Part shown: in pieces, positions 17,262-25,225 of the stretch
Layout: each line of letters opens with the position of its first letter
Numbering within the stretch: the stretch's first letter is position 1
NCBI GenBank assembly: GCA_947581865.1
Contig: CANPWA010000001.1
Coordinates: forward strand, 166,530 to 230,529
Origin: an uncultured Acetatifactor sp.
GTDB lineage: Bacteria; Bacillota; Clostridia; Lachnospirales; Lachnospiraceae
Direction: 5' to 3'
DNA: 64,000 nt
Position numbers and translations under genes: made by a program
Notes under the pieces: model-generated
The model's database searches: none
Told to the model about the DNA's origin: nothing
Seen by the model: the letters and a program-made list of their open reading frames with translations, nothing else

Positions 17262-18323
17262 ATGAACAAGGAAATCAAAATCGGAAGTCATATCATCAGC
17301 AGGACATCCCCCACCTTCATCATCGCGGAGATGTCTGCCAATCATCTGATGGACTATGAACGCGCGGTGGCTATCATGCGGGCGGCGAAGGAGGCGGGCG
17401 CGGACGCGGTGAAGATTCAGACCTACACGCCCGACACCATCACATTAAACTGTGACGATCCCTGTTTTCAGATCACCCAGGGGACGATCTGGGACGGCAC
17501 CACGCTCTATAAGCTGTACCAGACCGCATACACGCCCTGGGAGTGGCAGCCGAAACTCCAGGCTGCCGCGGCGGATCTGGGGCTGGAGTTTTTCTCCTCC
17601 CCCTTTGACTTCTCCTCCGTGGACTTTCTGGATAAGATGAATGTGCCTGCCTACAAGATCGCGAGCTTTGAGATCAACGATATCCCTCTGATCCGAAAGA
17701 TCGCGAAGCTGGGGAAACCCATGATCTTTGCCACGGGCGTCGCCAGACTGCAGGATATTGAGATGGCGCTGCAGACCTGTAAGGAAGCGGGCAATGAGGA
17801 CGTGATCCTGCTGAAATGTACTTCTTCCTATCCCGCGCCCTACGAAGACATCAATCTGAGGACCATTCCCTCCATGGCGGAGACCTTTGACTGTATCACG
17901 GGGCTGTCCGATCACAGCATGGGGCATGCCGTGGCGGACGCTGCGGTGGCGCTGGGGGCGAAGGTGGTGGAGAAGCATCTGACCCTGTCCCGGGCGGACG
18001 GGGGCGCGGACGCCGCCTTTTCCATGGAGCCGGAGGAATTCCGGACCATGACGGAGGACATCCGCAGGATCGAGAAGGCGCTGGGAAGCGTCACCTATGA
18101 GCTGACGGAAAAACAGACCCGGGAGAGGGAGCATTCCCGTTCCCTCTTTGTGGCAAAGGATATGAAGGCGGGGGAAGTCTTCACCCCCGAAAATCTCCGC
18201 TCCGTGCGTCCCGGATGCGGGCTGCACACGATGTATTATGAGGAGATTTTGGGAAAAAGGATCACGAGAGACGCGAAACTGGGAACTCCCATGAGCTGGG
18301 AGCTGGTAGATTTTGGAGAGTAG
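17262..18323 (+). CDS. pseI: Pseudaminic acid synthase
   Basis: A 353-residue NeuB-family protein that condenses a 6-deoxy-hexosamine derivative with phosphoenolpyruvate to give a nonulosonic acid. I chose ATG 17262 over 17157 because GGAGG lies five bases upstream and the conserved region starts right after it. The TIM barrel shows IIAEMSANH, DAVKIQTYTPDTIT, TLYKLYQTAYTPWEW and SSPFDFSSVDFL; the TYTPDTIT and AYTPWEW forms are what I know from PseI rather than NeuB or LegI. A C-terminal SAF (antifreeze-like) domain covers about residues 292-351. It sits between pseH and pseG. Confidence 0.88.
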   Translation: MNKEIKIGSHIISRTSPTFIIAEMSANHLMDYERAVAIMRAAKEAGADAVKIQTYTPDTITLNCDDPCFQITQGTIWDGTTLYKLYQTAYTPWEWQPKLQAAAADLGLEFFSSPFDFSSVDFLDKMNVPAYKIASFEINDIPLIRKIAKLGKPMIFATGVARLQDIEMALQTCKEAGNEDVILLKCTSSYPAPYEDINLRTIPSMAETFDCITGLSDHSMGHAVADAAVALGAKVVEKHLTLSRADGGADAAFSMEPEEFRTMTEDIRRIEKALGSVTYELTEKQTREREHSRSLFVAKDMKAGEVFTPENLRSVRPGCGLHTMYYEEILGKRITRDAKLGTPMSWELVDFGE

Positions 18324-18325
18324 AT

Positions 18326-19402
18326 ATGCTGATCATTCGTGCGGACGGAAATGCAAAAACGGGAGCGGGGCATCTTATGCGGTGTCTGACCATTGCCGAG
18401 GCGGCAGCGGAGCGTGAGGGCACAGAGGAGATACTTTTTTTGTGTGCGGATCAGGATTCTGCCGGGCTGGTCAGAAACAGCGGATTCCGGGCACAGGTAT
18501 TCGGGACGGATTACCGGGATATGGAGTCGGAGCTGTGGGCGCATACGGATGGAAAGAGCAGAAAAAACCGATATGCCAAAAAAGGAGATGCCGGGAATCT
18601 GTGGGATCTGTGGGTGACCGGCTCGCAGAATTGTATTCTCGTGGACAGCTATTATGTCACGGAAGAGTACCTGGAGGGGCTTAAGCGCTACGGGAAAGTG
18701 TGGCTTCTGGATGATATGCAGGACCATGCCTATCCTGCGGACGGTATCATCAACTATCATGTGTTCGCGGATCCGAAGATCTATGAGAGATTATACCGGG
18801 ATGCCGTGCCGCAGCTGTGCCTGGGAGCCTCTTATATCCCGCTGAGAAAGCAGTTTGAAAACCTGCCCTATCAGGTGGGGCGGCAGGTCAGAAATATCCT
18901 GATCACCACCGGGGGCGGCGACGCGGAGAATCTTGCGGAAAAAATACTGACTGCTCTTGAAGACCCGGAAAGGATCTTTCATGTGCCGGTGGGGCGTTTC
19001 AGCCCCCATCTCGAAAGATGGAAGTTGTTGGAGCAGCAATACGGGAATGTGCGCGTCTATCACGATGTAAAGGATATGGCAGAGCTGATGCAGAAATGCG
19101 ACCTGGCAGTCACGGCGGGGGGCAGTACCCTGTACGAGCTGGCGGCAGTGGGGGTTCCCTTTGTCTGCTTTTCCTGCGCGGGCAATCAGGAGGCATTGGT
19201 GGAGTACATGGGCAGTGCGGATGCGGGCGTGAGCGCCGGGGCGTGGCATCAGGATGCGGAGGGCACGTTAGTGAGAATTTCAGAGGGAGTGGAGCGGCTG
19301 TGCCGGGATGAAAAACTCCGCCATAGCTGCAGCGAAAAAGGCAGGAGCCTGGTTGACGGGCAGGGGGCAAAGAGACTGGCACAGGTGCTGGGCGATCTAT
19401 AG
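18326..19402 (+). CDS. pseG: UDP-2,4-diacetamido-2,4,6-trideoxy-beta-L-altropyranose hydrolase
   Basis: A 358-residue GT-B-like hydrolase. The N-terminal motif IIRADGNAKTGAGHLMRCLTI is diagnostic of PseG; later come ITTGGGDAEN near 192 and AVTAGGSTLYELAAVG near 260, the nucleotide-binding part. It removes UDP from the acylated altrosamine to give the free sugar used by PseI. Residues of about 72-95 form a basic insert (KSRKNRYAKKG) that looks longer than I expect for the family. The start is two bases after the pseI stop, with GGAG upstream. With pseF, pseH and pseI it covers the last four steps of the pathway; PseB and PseC are not in the window. Confidence 0.85.
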   Translation: MLIIRADGNAKTGAGHLMRCLTIAEAAAEREGTEEILFLCADQDSAGLVRNSGFRAQVFGTDYRDMESELWAHTDGKSRKNRYAKKGDAGNLWDLWVTGSQNCILVDSYYVTEEYLEGLKRYGKVWLLDDMQDHAYPADGIINYHVFADPKIYERLYRDAVPQLCLGASYIPLRKQFENLPYQVGRQVRNILITTGGGDAENLAEKILTALEDPERIFHVPVGRFSPHLERWKLLEQQYGNVRVYHDVKDMAELMQKCDLAVTAGGSTLYELAAVGVPFVCFSCAGNQEALVEYMGSADAGVSAGAWHQDAEGTLVRISEGVERLCRDEKLRHSCSEKGRSLVDGQGAKRLAQVLGDL

Positions 19403-19413
19403 CGGAGGAAGAT

Positions 19414-20265
19414 TTGGGCAGAGAGAGACGGAGGAAGTCGAAAATCATATATGGAATCCTCGCAGCCCTGGTGTTTGTGGCCCTTGCGGGAGTTACCTTT
19501 CCCCGCGGGCAGAGGAAGATTCAGAGGACGGAATATCCGGTAGTGATACTGGGGGACAGCCTGTTGGGGCTGTGCCGGGACGAAACTTCCGTGTCAGAAA
19601 TCCTGAGCAGACGGCTGGGAAGAGAAGTGTTCAACGGGGCCTTCGGCGGGACCTGTATGGCGGTACAAAATCAGCATACGGGCGATATTTATACCACGGA
19701 ACTGTTGAGTATGGTGAGTCTGTCTAAGGCTGTGGCGGCGGACGATTTCGGTGTACAGCAGACTGTCCGCGGCAGACGGGAAGTGATGGACTATTTCATG
19801 GATACGGTGGATGAGCTGGAATGTGTGGATTTTCGGAAGGTGGAGATTTTGATCCTGGAATTTGGGATCAATGACTATCACGCCGGAATCCCCTTGGAGA
19901 ACGAACAAGACCCTTTCGATGAGACCACTTATGCGGGAGCGCTCAGGAGTGTGATCCATACGCTGCGAAAGAGTAATCCGGACATGAGGATCATACTCGC
20001 CACCCCTACCTACTCCTGGTATCCCTCCCATAAGCTGACCTGTGAGGAGTATGTGACAGGGGATGTATTTCTGGAGGCATATGTGGAGAAAGAGAAGGAC
20101 GTGGGGGAAGAGATGGACGTGGAGGTGATCGACCTGTATCATGGGATGTACGAACACGAGGTCTGGGACGATTGGAAGACCTACACGATAGACGGGCTGC
20201 ACCCCAATTTAGATGCGAGGGAGTGGATCGCCGGCAGGCTGGAGGCGGCGATCCTTGACAGATAA
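19414..20265 (+). CDS. Membrane-anchored SGNH/GDSL hydrolase with TTG start
   Basis: A 283-residue protein: a short basic cytoplasmic end, one helix (IIYGILAALVFVALAGV), then an outer SGNH domain. Blocks are VILGDSLLG (S49), EFGINDYH (N153) and IDGLHPN (D260 and H263). The TTG at 19414 is the only reasonable start: GGAGG lies five bases upstream, and the first in-frame ATG would remove the nucleophile. The catalytic domain parallels the SGNH protein at 4925, although this one lacks the large N-terminal region. The position right after pseG suggests that it adds or removes an acyl group on the nonulosonic-acid-containing glycan at the cell surface. Confidence 0.8.
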   Translation: MGRERRRKSKIIYGILAALVFVALAGVTFPRGQRKIQRTEYPVVILGDSLLGLCRDETSVSEILSRRLGREVFNGAFGGTCMAVQNQHTGDIYTTELLSMVSLSKAVAADDFGVQQTVRGRREVMDYFMDTVDELECVDFRKVEILILEFGINDYHAGIPLENEQDPFDETTYAGALRSVIHTLRKSNPDMRIILATPTYSWYPSHKLTCEEYVTGDVFLEAYVEKEKDVGEEMDVEVIDLYHGMYEHEVWDDWKTYTIDGLHPNLDAREWIAGRLEAAILDR

Positions 20266-20299
20266 CATACCAAGAGGGGCAGGGAAAGAGGAACGTGAC

Positions 20300-21862
20300 A
20301 TGGCGATGACGGAGAAGACGCCCACCGGCTTGCTGACAGCATGGCGGCAGGGCATACCAAAAGAATATAAGACGGCGTTTGTCTCGGCGTTTGTCCTGGG
20401 GCTTTTGATCCATATGCCGGTGCTTTTGTCGGATATTCCCAATCATGACGGTCTGGGGAGTATGTATTTCGACCAAAATATGATCACCTCCGGCAGATGG
20501 TTTCTCACGGTTGCCTGCGGATTTTCTTCTTATTATACCGTTCCGTGGGTCATCGGTCTGTTGGGGCTGTTCTTTCTGGGGCTTGCGGCAGCGGCGCTTG
20601 CGGCGCTTCTGGAGATACGGGATCCGGTGACGGCCGCGCTGCTGGCAGGGCTTTTAGTGAGTTTTCCCGCCCTGGCGTCCACCTTTGCCTATGTGTTTAC
20701 CATGGACGGCTATATGCTGGCGCTGCTTCTGGCAGTGCTCTCCGTGCTCTGTACGAAGAAGTGGCGGAAGGGCTTCCTGCCGGGCGCGCTGTGTCTTGCC
20801 TTCAGCATGGGTACCTATCAGGCATATCTGCCCTTTGCGATTCTTTTGTGCTGCTACGAATCGCTTATGATCTTTATGGAGGAGGGGAAACCGGGCAGAA
20901 AAGCGGCAAAGATACTGCCCTATTTCTATATGGGTGTATTGGGAGTGGTCTTCTATTATGTACTCCTGCGCATTTTGTTGTTGATACAGGGAAAAGAGCT
21001 TGCCTCCTATCAGGGCATCGACGGTATGGAGGGCGGCTCCTCCGCTTTTGGACCGGACGCTTTCTCTCATATATATCGGGATTTCGCAAGTTTTACCCTG
21101 AAGGGCAATGTGTTTTTCCAGAATGTGTTCTCCGCGGCGGCGGTGCTGGCGCTGGCGATTCTGACTCTGTCTGTGCTGGGCGGGCTTGCCAGGAAAAGAA
21201 AATGGTGGAAGTGTCCCGGATTTTTCGCTATAATAGCTTTGACGGCAGTGATACTGCCTCTTGCAGCCAATGTGATCTTATTGATTTCCCCGGATGTGAC
21301 TTATCATCTGCTCATGCGTTATCAGTGGGTGCTCCTTCTCATTCTTCCGCTGGCGTTTGTGGACAGGGCGGCGGGCAGGGACCGGGCAGGGAACGTGCTG
21401 CGCAAAGGAGCGCTCCTGGCGGCGGCGGTGCTGGTGTTTCATTACGGGCTGGCCGACAATATCGGTTACTCCAATCTGCAGAAACGCTACGAAAAAACGT
21501 ATGCCTATTGTGTGCGGCTGCTGGACAGGATCGAACAGACGGAAGGGTATTATCAGGGGATCCCCATCGCCATGGTGGGAGTTGTGGGCTACAATCCTTT
21601 TCCTGAGACGGATATCACTTTGCCCGTGACATCCAATATGATCGGTTTAAACGGGGATACCCTTCTCTATACCGGGGAAAATTATGAGGTCTTTATCAAA
21701 AACTATCTGGGGGCGACGCTCAATATCCTGTCCCCGGAGGAGATGGAGGATATCTATTTCTCACCGGAATATATCGAGATGGAGAGTTTTCCCGCGGCGT
21801 CCTCGGTGAAGGTTGTGGACGGCATTATGTATGTGAAGACGGAAAATGTAGGGAGGGACTGA
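20300..21862 (+). CDS. GtrII-like membrane glucosyltransferase-domain protein
   Basis: A 520-residue polytopic protein. I prefer ATG 20300, with AGAGG upstream, to the track's 20213, which lies within the preceding gene. The layout follows the GtrII family: an outer loop with PNHDGLGSMYFD, then SGRWFLTVACGFSSYY near 72, then FSMGTYQAYLPFAI near 170, and further helices to about 420 with a soluble tail. It has the same plan as the gene at 6467, but the tails differ. The GtrB-like gene follows after 3 bp, giving the classic pair in which GtrB charges undecaprenyl phosphate and GtrII uses it outside. No small GtrA flippase gene is visible nearby. Confidence 0.75.
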   Translation: MAMTEKTPTGLLTAWRQGIPKEYKTAFVSAFVLGLLIHMPVLLSDIPNHDGLGSMYFDQNMITSGRWFLTVACGFSSYYTVPWVIGLLGLFFLGLAAAALAALLEIRDPVTAALLAGLLVSFPALASTFAYVFTMDGYMLALLLAVLSVLCTKKWRKGFLPGALCLAFSMGTYQAYLPFAILLCCYESLMIFMEEGKPGRKAAKILPYFYMGVLGVVFYYVLLRILLLIQGKELASYQGIDGMEGGSSAFGPDAFSHIYRDFASFTLKGNVFFQNVFSAAAVLALAILTLSVLGGLARKRKWWKCPGFFAIIALTAVILPLAANVILLISPDVTYHLLMRYQWVLLLILPLAFVDRAAGRDRAGNVLRKGALLAAAVLVFHYGLADNIGYSNLQKRYEKTYAYCVRLLDRIEQTEGYYQGIPIAMVGVVGYNPFPETDITLPVTSNMIGLNGDTLLYTGENYEVFIKNYLGATLNILSPEEMEDIYFSPEYIEMESFPAASSVKVVDGIMYVKTENVGRD

Positions 21863-21865
21863 ACA

Positions 21866-22819
21866 ATGTCGCTGTTATCGGTCGTTTTACCCGCCTATAA
21901 TGAAGAACAGAATATCGCGAACACCGCCGGGGTCCTGTCCGGGCTCCTGGAGAGGGAGGGGATCGACTATGAGCTTGTGTTTATCAGCGACGGCTCGAAG
22001 GACGGCACCTATGCGGAAATACGGAAGGCGTCGGCGCAGAATCCCCGGATCAAGGGGGCGCAGTTCTCCCGGAACTTCGGCAAGGAGGCGGCGATCTTTG
22101 CCGGGCTGGAACTTGCCTCGGGGGATGCGGTGGTGGTCATGGACTGCGATCTGCAGCATCCGCCCCAGACGATCCCGCTGATGTGGGAGAAGTGGAAAGC
22201 GGGCGCGGAGATCGTGGAGGGGATCAAGTCCTCCAGGGGAAAGGAAAGTCTTGGATACCGGCTTTCCGCGGGGCTGTTCTACCGCATCATGAGCAGGCTG
22301 ATCAAGATCGATATGAATGCGTCCTCGGACTTTAAGCTGCTGGACCGGAAAGTGGTAAACGTCCTTCTGGAGCTTCCGGAGAGAAATACTTTTTTCCGGG
22401 CATTGACATTTTGGGCAGGATTTCGCACGGAGAGCGTGGAGTACGAGGTGCAGAAGCGGCAGTTCGGCAAGAGCAAATGGTCTCTCTGGAGCCTGATGAA
22501 ATACGCCGTTACCAATGCCACTTCCTTCAGCACCATGCCGCTGCAGATCGTGACGGTGACGGGAGCGGCGTCGATCGTGGGAAGCGTGATCCTGGCGGTG
22601 CAGACGCTGGTGCGATATCTGATGGGAGCGTCTGTGGAGGGCTTTACCACAGTGATCCTGCTCATCCTGATCATCGGCGGCTTCATCATGCTCAGCCTGG
22701 GGATCATCGGGCATTATCTGGCGCGTATCTATGAGGAAGTCAAAGGCAGACCCAAATACATCATAAGCCGTGTCACGGACAATGTGCCGGAAAATGCCGC
22801 CGGCATCTGGAAACGGTGA
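21866..22819 (+). CDS. GtrB-like polyprenyl-phosphate glycosyltransferase (GT2)
   Basis: A 317-residue GT2 enzyme with two C-terminal membrane helices, normal for GtrB/DPM1-like proteins. It opens with LLSVVLPAYNEEQNI, has the metal site VVMDCDLQHPP at about 88-98, FSRNFGKEAAIFAG before it, and the basic KRQFGKSKWSLW motif near 205 that sits at the membrane. Helices lie at about 225-250 and 265-290. It should load a sugar, often glucose, onto undecaprenyl phosphate inside the cell. The preceding GtrII-like gene ends 3 bp upstream. This is one of two GtrB-like genes in the window, besides the partial GT2 at the left edge. Confidence 0.88.
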   Translation: MSLLSVVLPAYNEEQNIANTAGVLSGLLEREGIDYELVFISDGSKDGTYAEIRKASAQNPRIKGAQFSRNFGKEAAIFAGLELASGDAVVVMDCDLQHPPQTIPLMWEKWKAGAEIVEGIKSSRGKESLGYRLSAGLFYRIMSRLIKIDMNASSDFKLLDRKVVNVLLELPERNTFFRALTFWAGFRTESVEYEVQKRQFGKSKWSLWSLMKYAVTNATSFSTMPLQIVTVTGAASIVGSVILAVQTLVRYLMGASVEGFTTVILLILIIGGFIMLSLGIIGHYLARIYEEVKGRPKYIISRVTDNVPENAAGIWKR

Positions 22820-22831
22820 GAGGAGAAGAAA

Positions 22832-23962
22832 ATGATCAACTTTAATGTGCCGCCCTATGTGGAGACGGCTGCGGAATATATTCAGGAATGCGTGAAAAAT
22901 CAAAAGATCTGCGGGGACGGACCCTACACCGCAAAGTGCAGCCGCTGGATCGAGGAACACACGGGGACGGCAAAATGCCTGCTCACCACCTCCTGCACCC
23001 ATGCCACGGAGATGGCAGCGCTTCTGACCGGAGTGGGAGAGGGAGACGAGGTGATCATGCCCTCCTACACCTTTGTGTCCACGGCCAACGCTTTTGTGCT
23101 GAGGGGAGCGGTTCCGGTGTTCGTGGACATCCGCCCGGACACCATGAATATCGACGAGACAAAGATCGAGGCGGCAATCACGGATAAGACAAAGGGAATC
23201 GTCCCCGTACATTACGCGGGAGTTTCCTGTGAGATGGATACCATCATGGAGATCGCCGGAAGACATGATCTGTGGGTGGTGGAAGATGCGGCCCAGGGCG
23301 TGATGGCCTCCTATAAGGGGAAGGCGCTGGGAAGCATCGGGGACTTCGGCTGCTTTAGTTTCCATGAGACGAAAAACTACAGCATGGGCGAGGGCGGCGC
23401 GCTGCTCATCCGGGACGCGGCTTATGTGGAGGAGGCGGAGATCATCCGTGAGAAGGGCACGAACCGCAGCAAATATTTCAGAGGACAGATCGACAAATAT
23501 TCCTGGGTGGGACGCGGATCCTCCTATCTGCCCAGCGATATGAACGCGGCGTATCTGTACTCCCAGCTGGAGATCGCGGAGAAGATCAACGAGGCGAGAC
23601 TGGCGTGCTGGAGGCGGTATTATGAGAATCTGTCGCCGCTTCGGGACGCGGGGAAACTGGAGCTTCCGGTGGTTCCGGAGGGCTGTACCCACAATGCCCA
23701 TATGTTTTATATCAAACTTAAGGATCTGGAACAGCGGGAAGCGCTGAAGGCGTTTTTGTATCAGAACGGGATTTTGGCAGTCTTTCATTATGTGCCCCTG
23801 CACACCGCGGCGGCAGGGAAAAAGTACGGGCGTTTCCACGGGGAGGACATCTACACCACGAAGGAGAGTGAGCGCCTGCTGCGTCTCCCCCTGTATTATG
23901 GGCTGAGTATGGAAAATGTGGACTATATCTGTGGCAGGGTCAAAGAGTTTCTGGGAGCGTGA
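22832..23962 (+). CDS. wecE: dTDP-4-amino-4,6-dideoxygalactose transaminase (WecE/RffA-like)
   Basis: A 376-residue PLP aminotransferase closely resembling enterobacterial WecE: INFNVPP at the N-terminus, GDEVIMPSYTFVSTANAF near 71, RPDTMNIDET near 101, PVHYAGVSCEMDTIM near 125, the PLP lysine K181 in FHETKNY, and REKGTNRSKYFRGQ near 205. WecE converts dTDP-4-keto-6-deoxyglucose to dTDP-4-amino-4,6-dideoxygalactose (Fuc4N). The N-acetyltransferase for this product (WecD) is not next to it; the GNAT at 1652 might serve. The dTDP-glucose genes rmlA and rmlB are not in the window. The start follows GAGGAGAAG. The substrate assignment rests on the strong family resemblance. Confidence 0.9.
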   Translation: MINFNVPPYVETAAEYIQECVKNQKICGDGPYTAKCSRWIEEHTGTAKCLLTTSCTHATEMAALLTGVGEGDEVIMPSYTFVSTANAFVLRGAVPVFVDIRPDTMNIDETKIEAAITDKTKGIVPVHYAGVSCEMDTIMEIAGRHDLWVVEDAAQGVMASYKGKALGSIGDFGCFSFHETKNYSMGEGGALLIRDAAYVEEAEIIREKGTNRSKYFRGQIDKYSWVGRGSSYLPSDMNAAYLYSQLEIAEKINEARLACWRRYYENLSPLRDAGKLELPVVPEGCTHNAHMFYIKLKDLEQREALKAFLYQNGILAVFHYVPLHTAAAGKKYGRFHGEDIYTTKESERLLRLPLYYGLSMENVDYICGRVKEFLGA

Positions 23963-23983
23963 CGGGATACAAAAGGAGTGTTT

Positions 23984-25225
23984 ATGCGGAAAGTGCTAAA
24001 GGGCTGCACCGGGGTGATCCGCGGGGTGATCTTCATAGGCTTCAGCGTCCAGATCGTTCTGGGAATTCTCTGGATGTTCAATGCTTTTGCGAGGCTGCAC
24101 AGCCTGGGCAGAGGCATTGTCTGCGTGGGTCAGATTTTTGCGGCTGCCCTTGCAGTTTTCTTTTTCCTGAGATGTGCCGGGGGAGAGCGGCGCAGGCTCA
24201 ATCTTTGGCAGAGCGGTTTTGCGGTGCTGGCTGTTCTTACGTTTCCCATGGTGATGCAGTGTCTGACGGAGCCGGACAGAAGAGTATTTGCCGCCGCGCT
24301 TCTTTTGGGGGAGAGCGGCTGTATCTGCGGCAGGCTGTGCCGGGAAGAAAGCGGCGGACAAAAAGGTTTTCCCATTCTCGGGGCATGCTGCTGGCTTGCG
24401 GCAGGGCTGCTTTTGGGGGAATATCTCTGGCTGGGACTGTTTCCCATGCTCTGTTATATTTTTCTGGAGAGGGGCTGCCCGGACCGGGGAATGGGGTTTG
24501 TGTTGGGAAAGGTGATGCCGGTTCTCGCCGTGGGAGGGCTGATCGGGGGAATCGGCAGTTTTTATCGGGAGCCGGACGATTTCGCGGCAGTGATGGCGGA
24601 CCGGGTTGCCTGGACCACCCTCTATTCGGATTATTCCCGGCTGCCGGAAGAGTACCGGAAAATGATTCCCTATGACGTGCTGACGGAGAGCACCTATGAG
24701 GTGACAGGCGTCAAAACGATCCTGGTGCCTGCCCTGGAGGAAAAACTGGGGATTGACGGGACGCGTCAGATCCTGTGGGAGCTGAGCGCGGCTGCATGGA
24801 AAGGCAGCAAAGCGCGGATCGTGAAGGAAATGGTCTGGGATGCCGCGGGATATCTGATCCCTGCGACAGTGGTTCCCCTGCAGCTTGAGGGAAGGGCGTA
24901 CGACTCTTATACGGGAATCAATTACCGGCAGCTTCTGCTGCCCGCTCCCCGTCTGGGGAAATGGTATATGGATTATGGCTGCTGGTGGTTTGGGACCGCC
25001 CTGATCCTGCGCATGGCTTTGTGGCTGCTCACAGAACGCCGGGTGGAGCGGAAAGCATTGCTTGCGGCGGGGGGAACGATGCTGTTCTGCGCCATATGGT
25101 ACGCCTTGAGCGGCGCGGGCAAGATGGATTATAAAAATACAATGTATGGGCTTAGTCTGTGGATGCTGTGGTTTGCGCCGGCGGCTTTTGATGCCGCAGA
25201 GGCGGGCGGGGAGGATTTACCATGA
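23984..25225 (+). CDS. Polytopic membrane protein of unknown function
   Basis: A 413-residue protein with about nine hydrophobic segments and a hydrophilic outer loop of about 130 residues in the middle (from FYREPDDFAAVM to YDSYTGINYRQ). I chose ATG 23984, five bases after AAAAGGAG, over the track's GTG at 23978. I do not recognise the family. The gene lies between wecE and a YkoS-like gene in a run of glycan membrane proteins, and its stop overlaps the next start in an ATGA, so it probably works with that protein. A role in surface glycan assembly is inferred from context only. Confidence 0.6.
   Translation: MRKVLKGCTGVIRGVIFIGFSVQIVLGILWMFNAFARLHSLGRGIVCVGQIFAAALAVFFFLRCAGGERRRLNLWQSGFAVLAVLTFPMVMQCLTEPDRRVFAAALLLGESGCICGRLCREESGGQKGFPILGACCWLAAGLLLGEYLWLGLFPMLCYIFLERGCPDRGMGFVLGKVMPVLAVGGLIGGIGSFYREPDDFAAVMADRVAWTTLYSDYSRLPEEYRKMIPYDVLTESTYEVTGVKTILVPALEEKLGIDGTRQILWELSAAAWKGSKARIVKEMVWDAAGYLIPATVVPLQLEGRAYDSYTGINYRQLLLPAPRLGKWYMDYGCWWFGTALILRMALWLLTERRVERKALLAAGGTMLFCAIWYALSGAGKMDYKNTMYGLSLWMLWFAPAAFDAAEAGGEDLP

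Noticed and set aside
20497-21606. 369-residue plus-strand ORF in another frame of the GtrII gene
   Set aside because: Cys/Gly-rich shadow frame; the GtrII frame has regular membrane helices and family motifs.
21887-23839. 650-residue minus-strand ORF
   Set aside because: Antisense to the GtrB-like and WecE genes; the His/Arg-rich, low-complexity translation is typical of a shadow frame.
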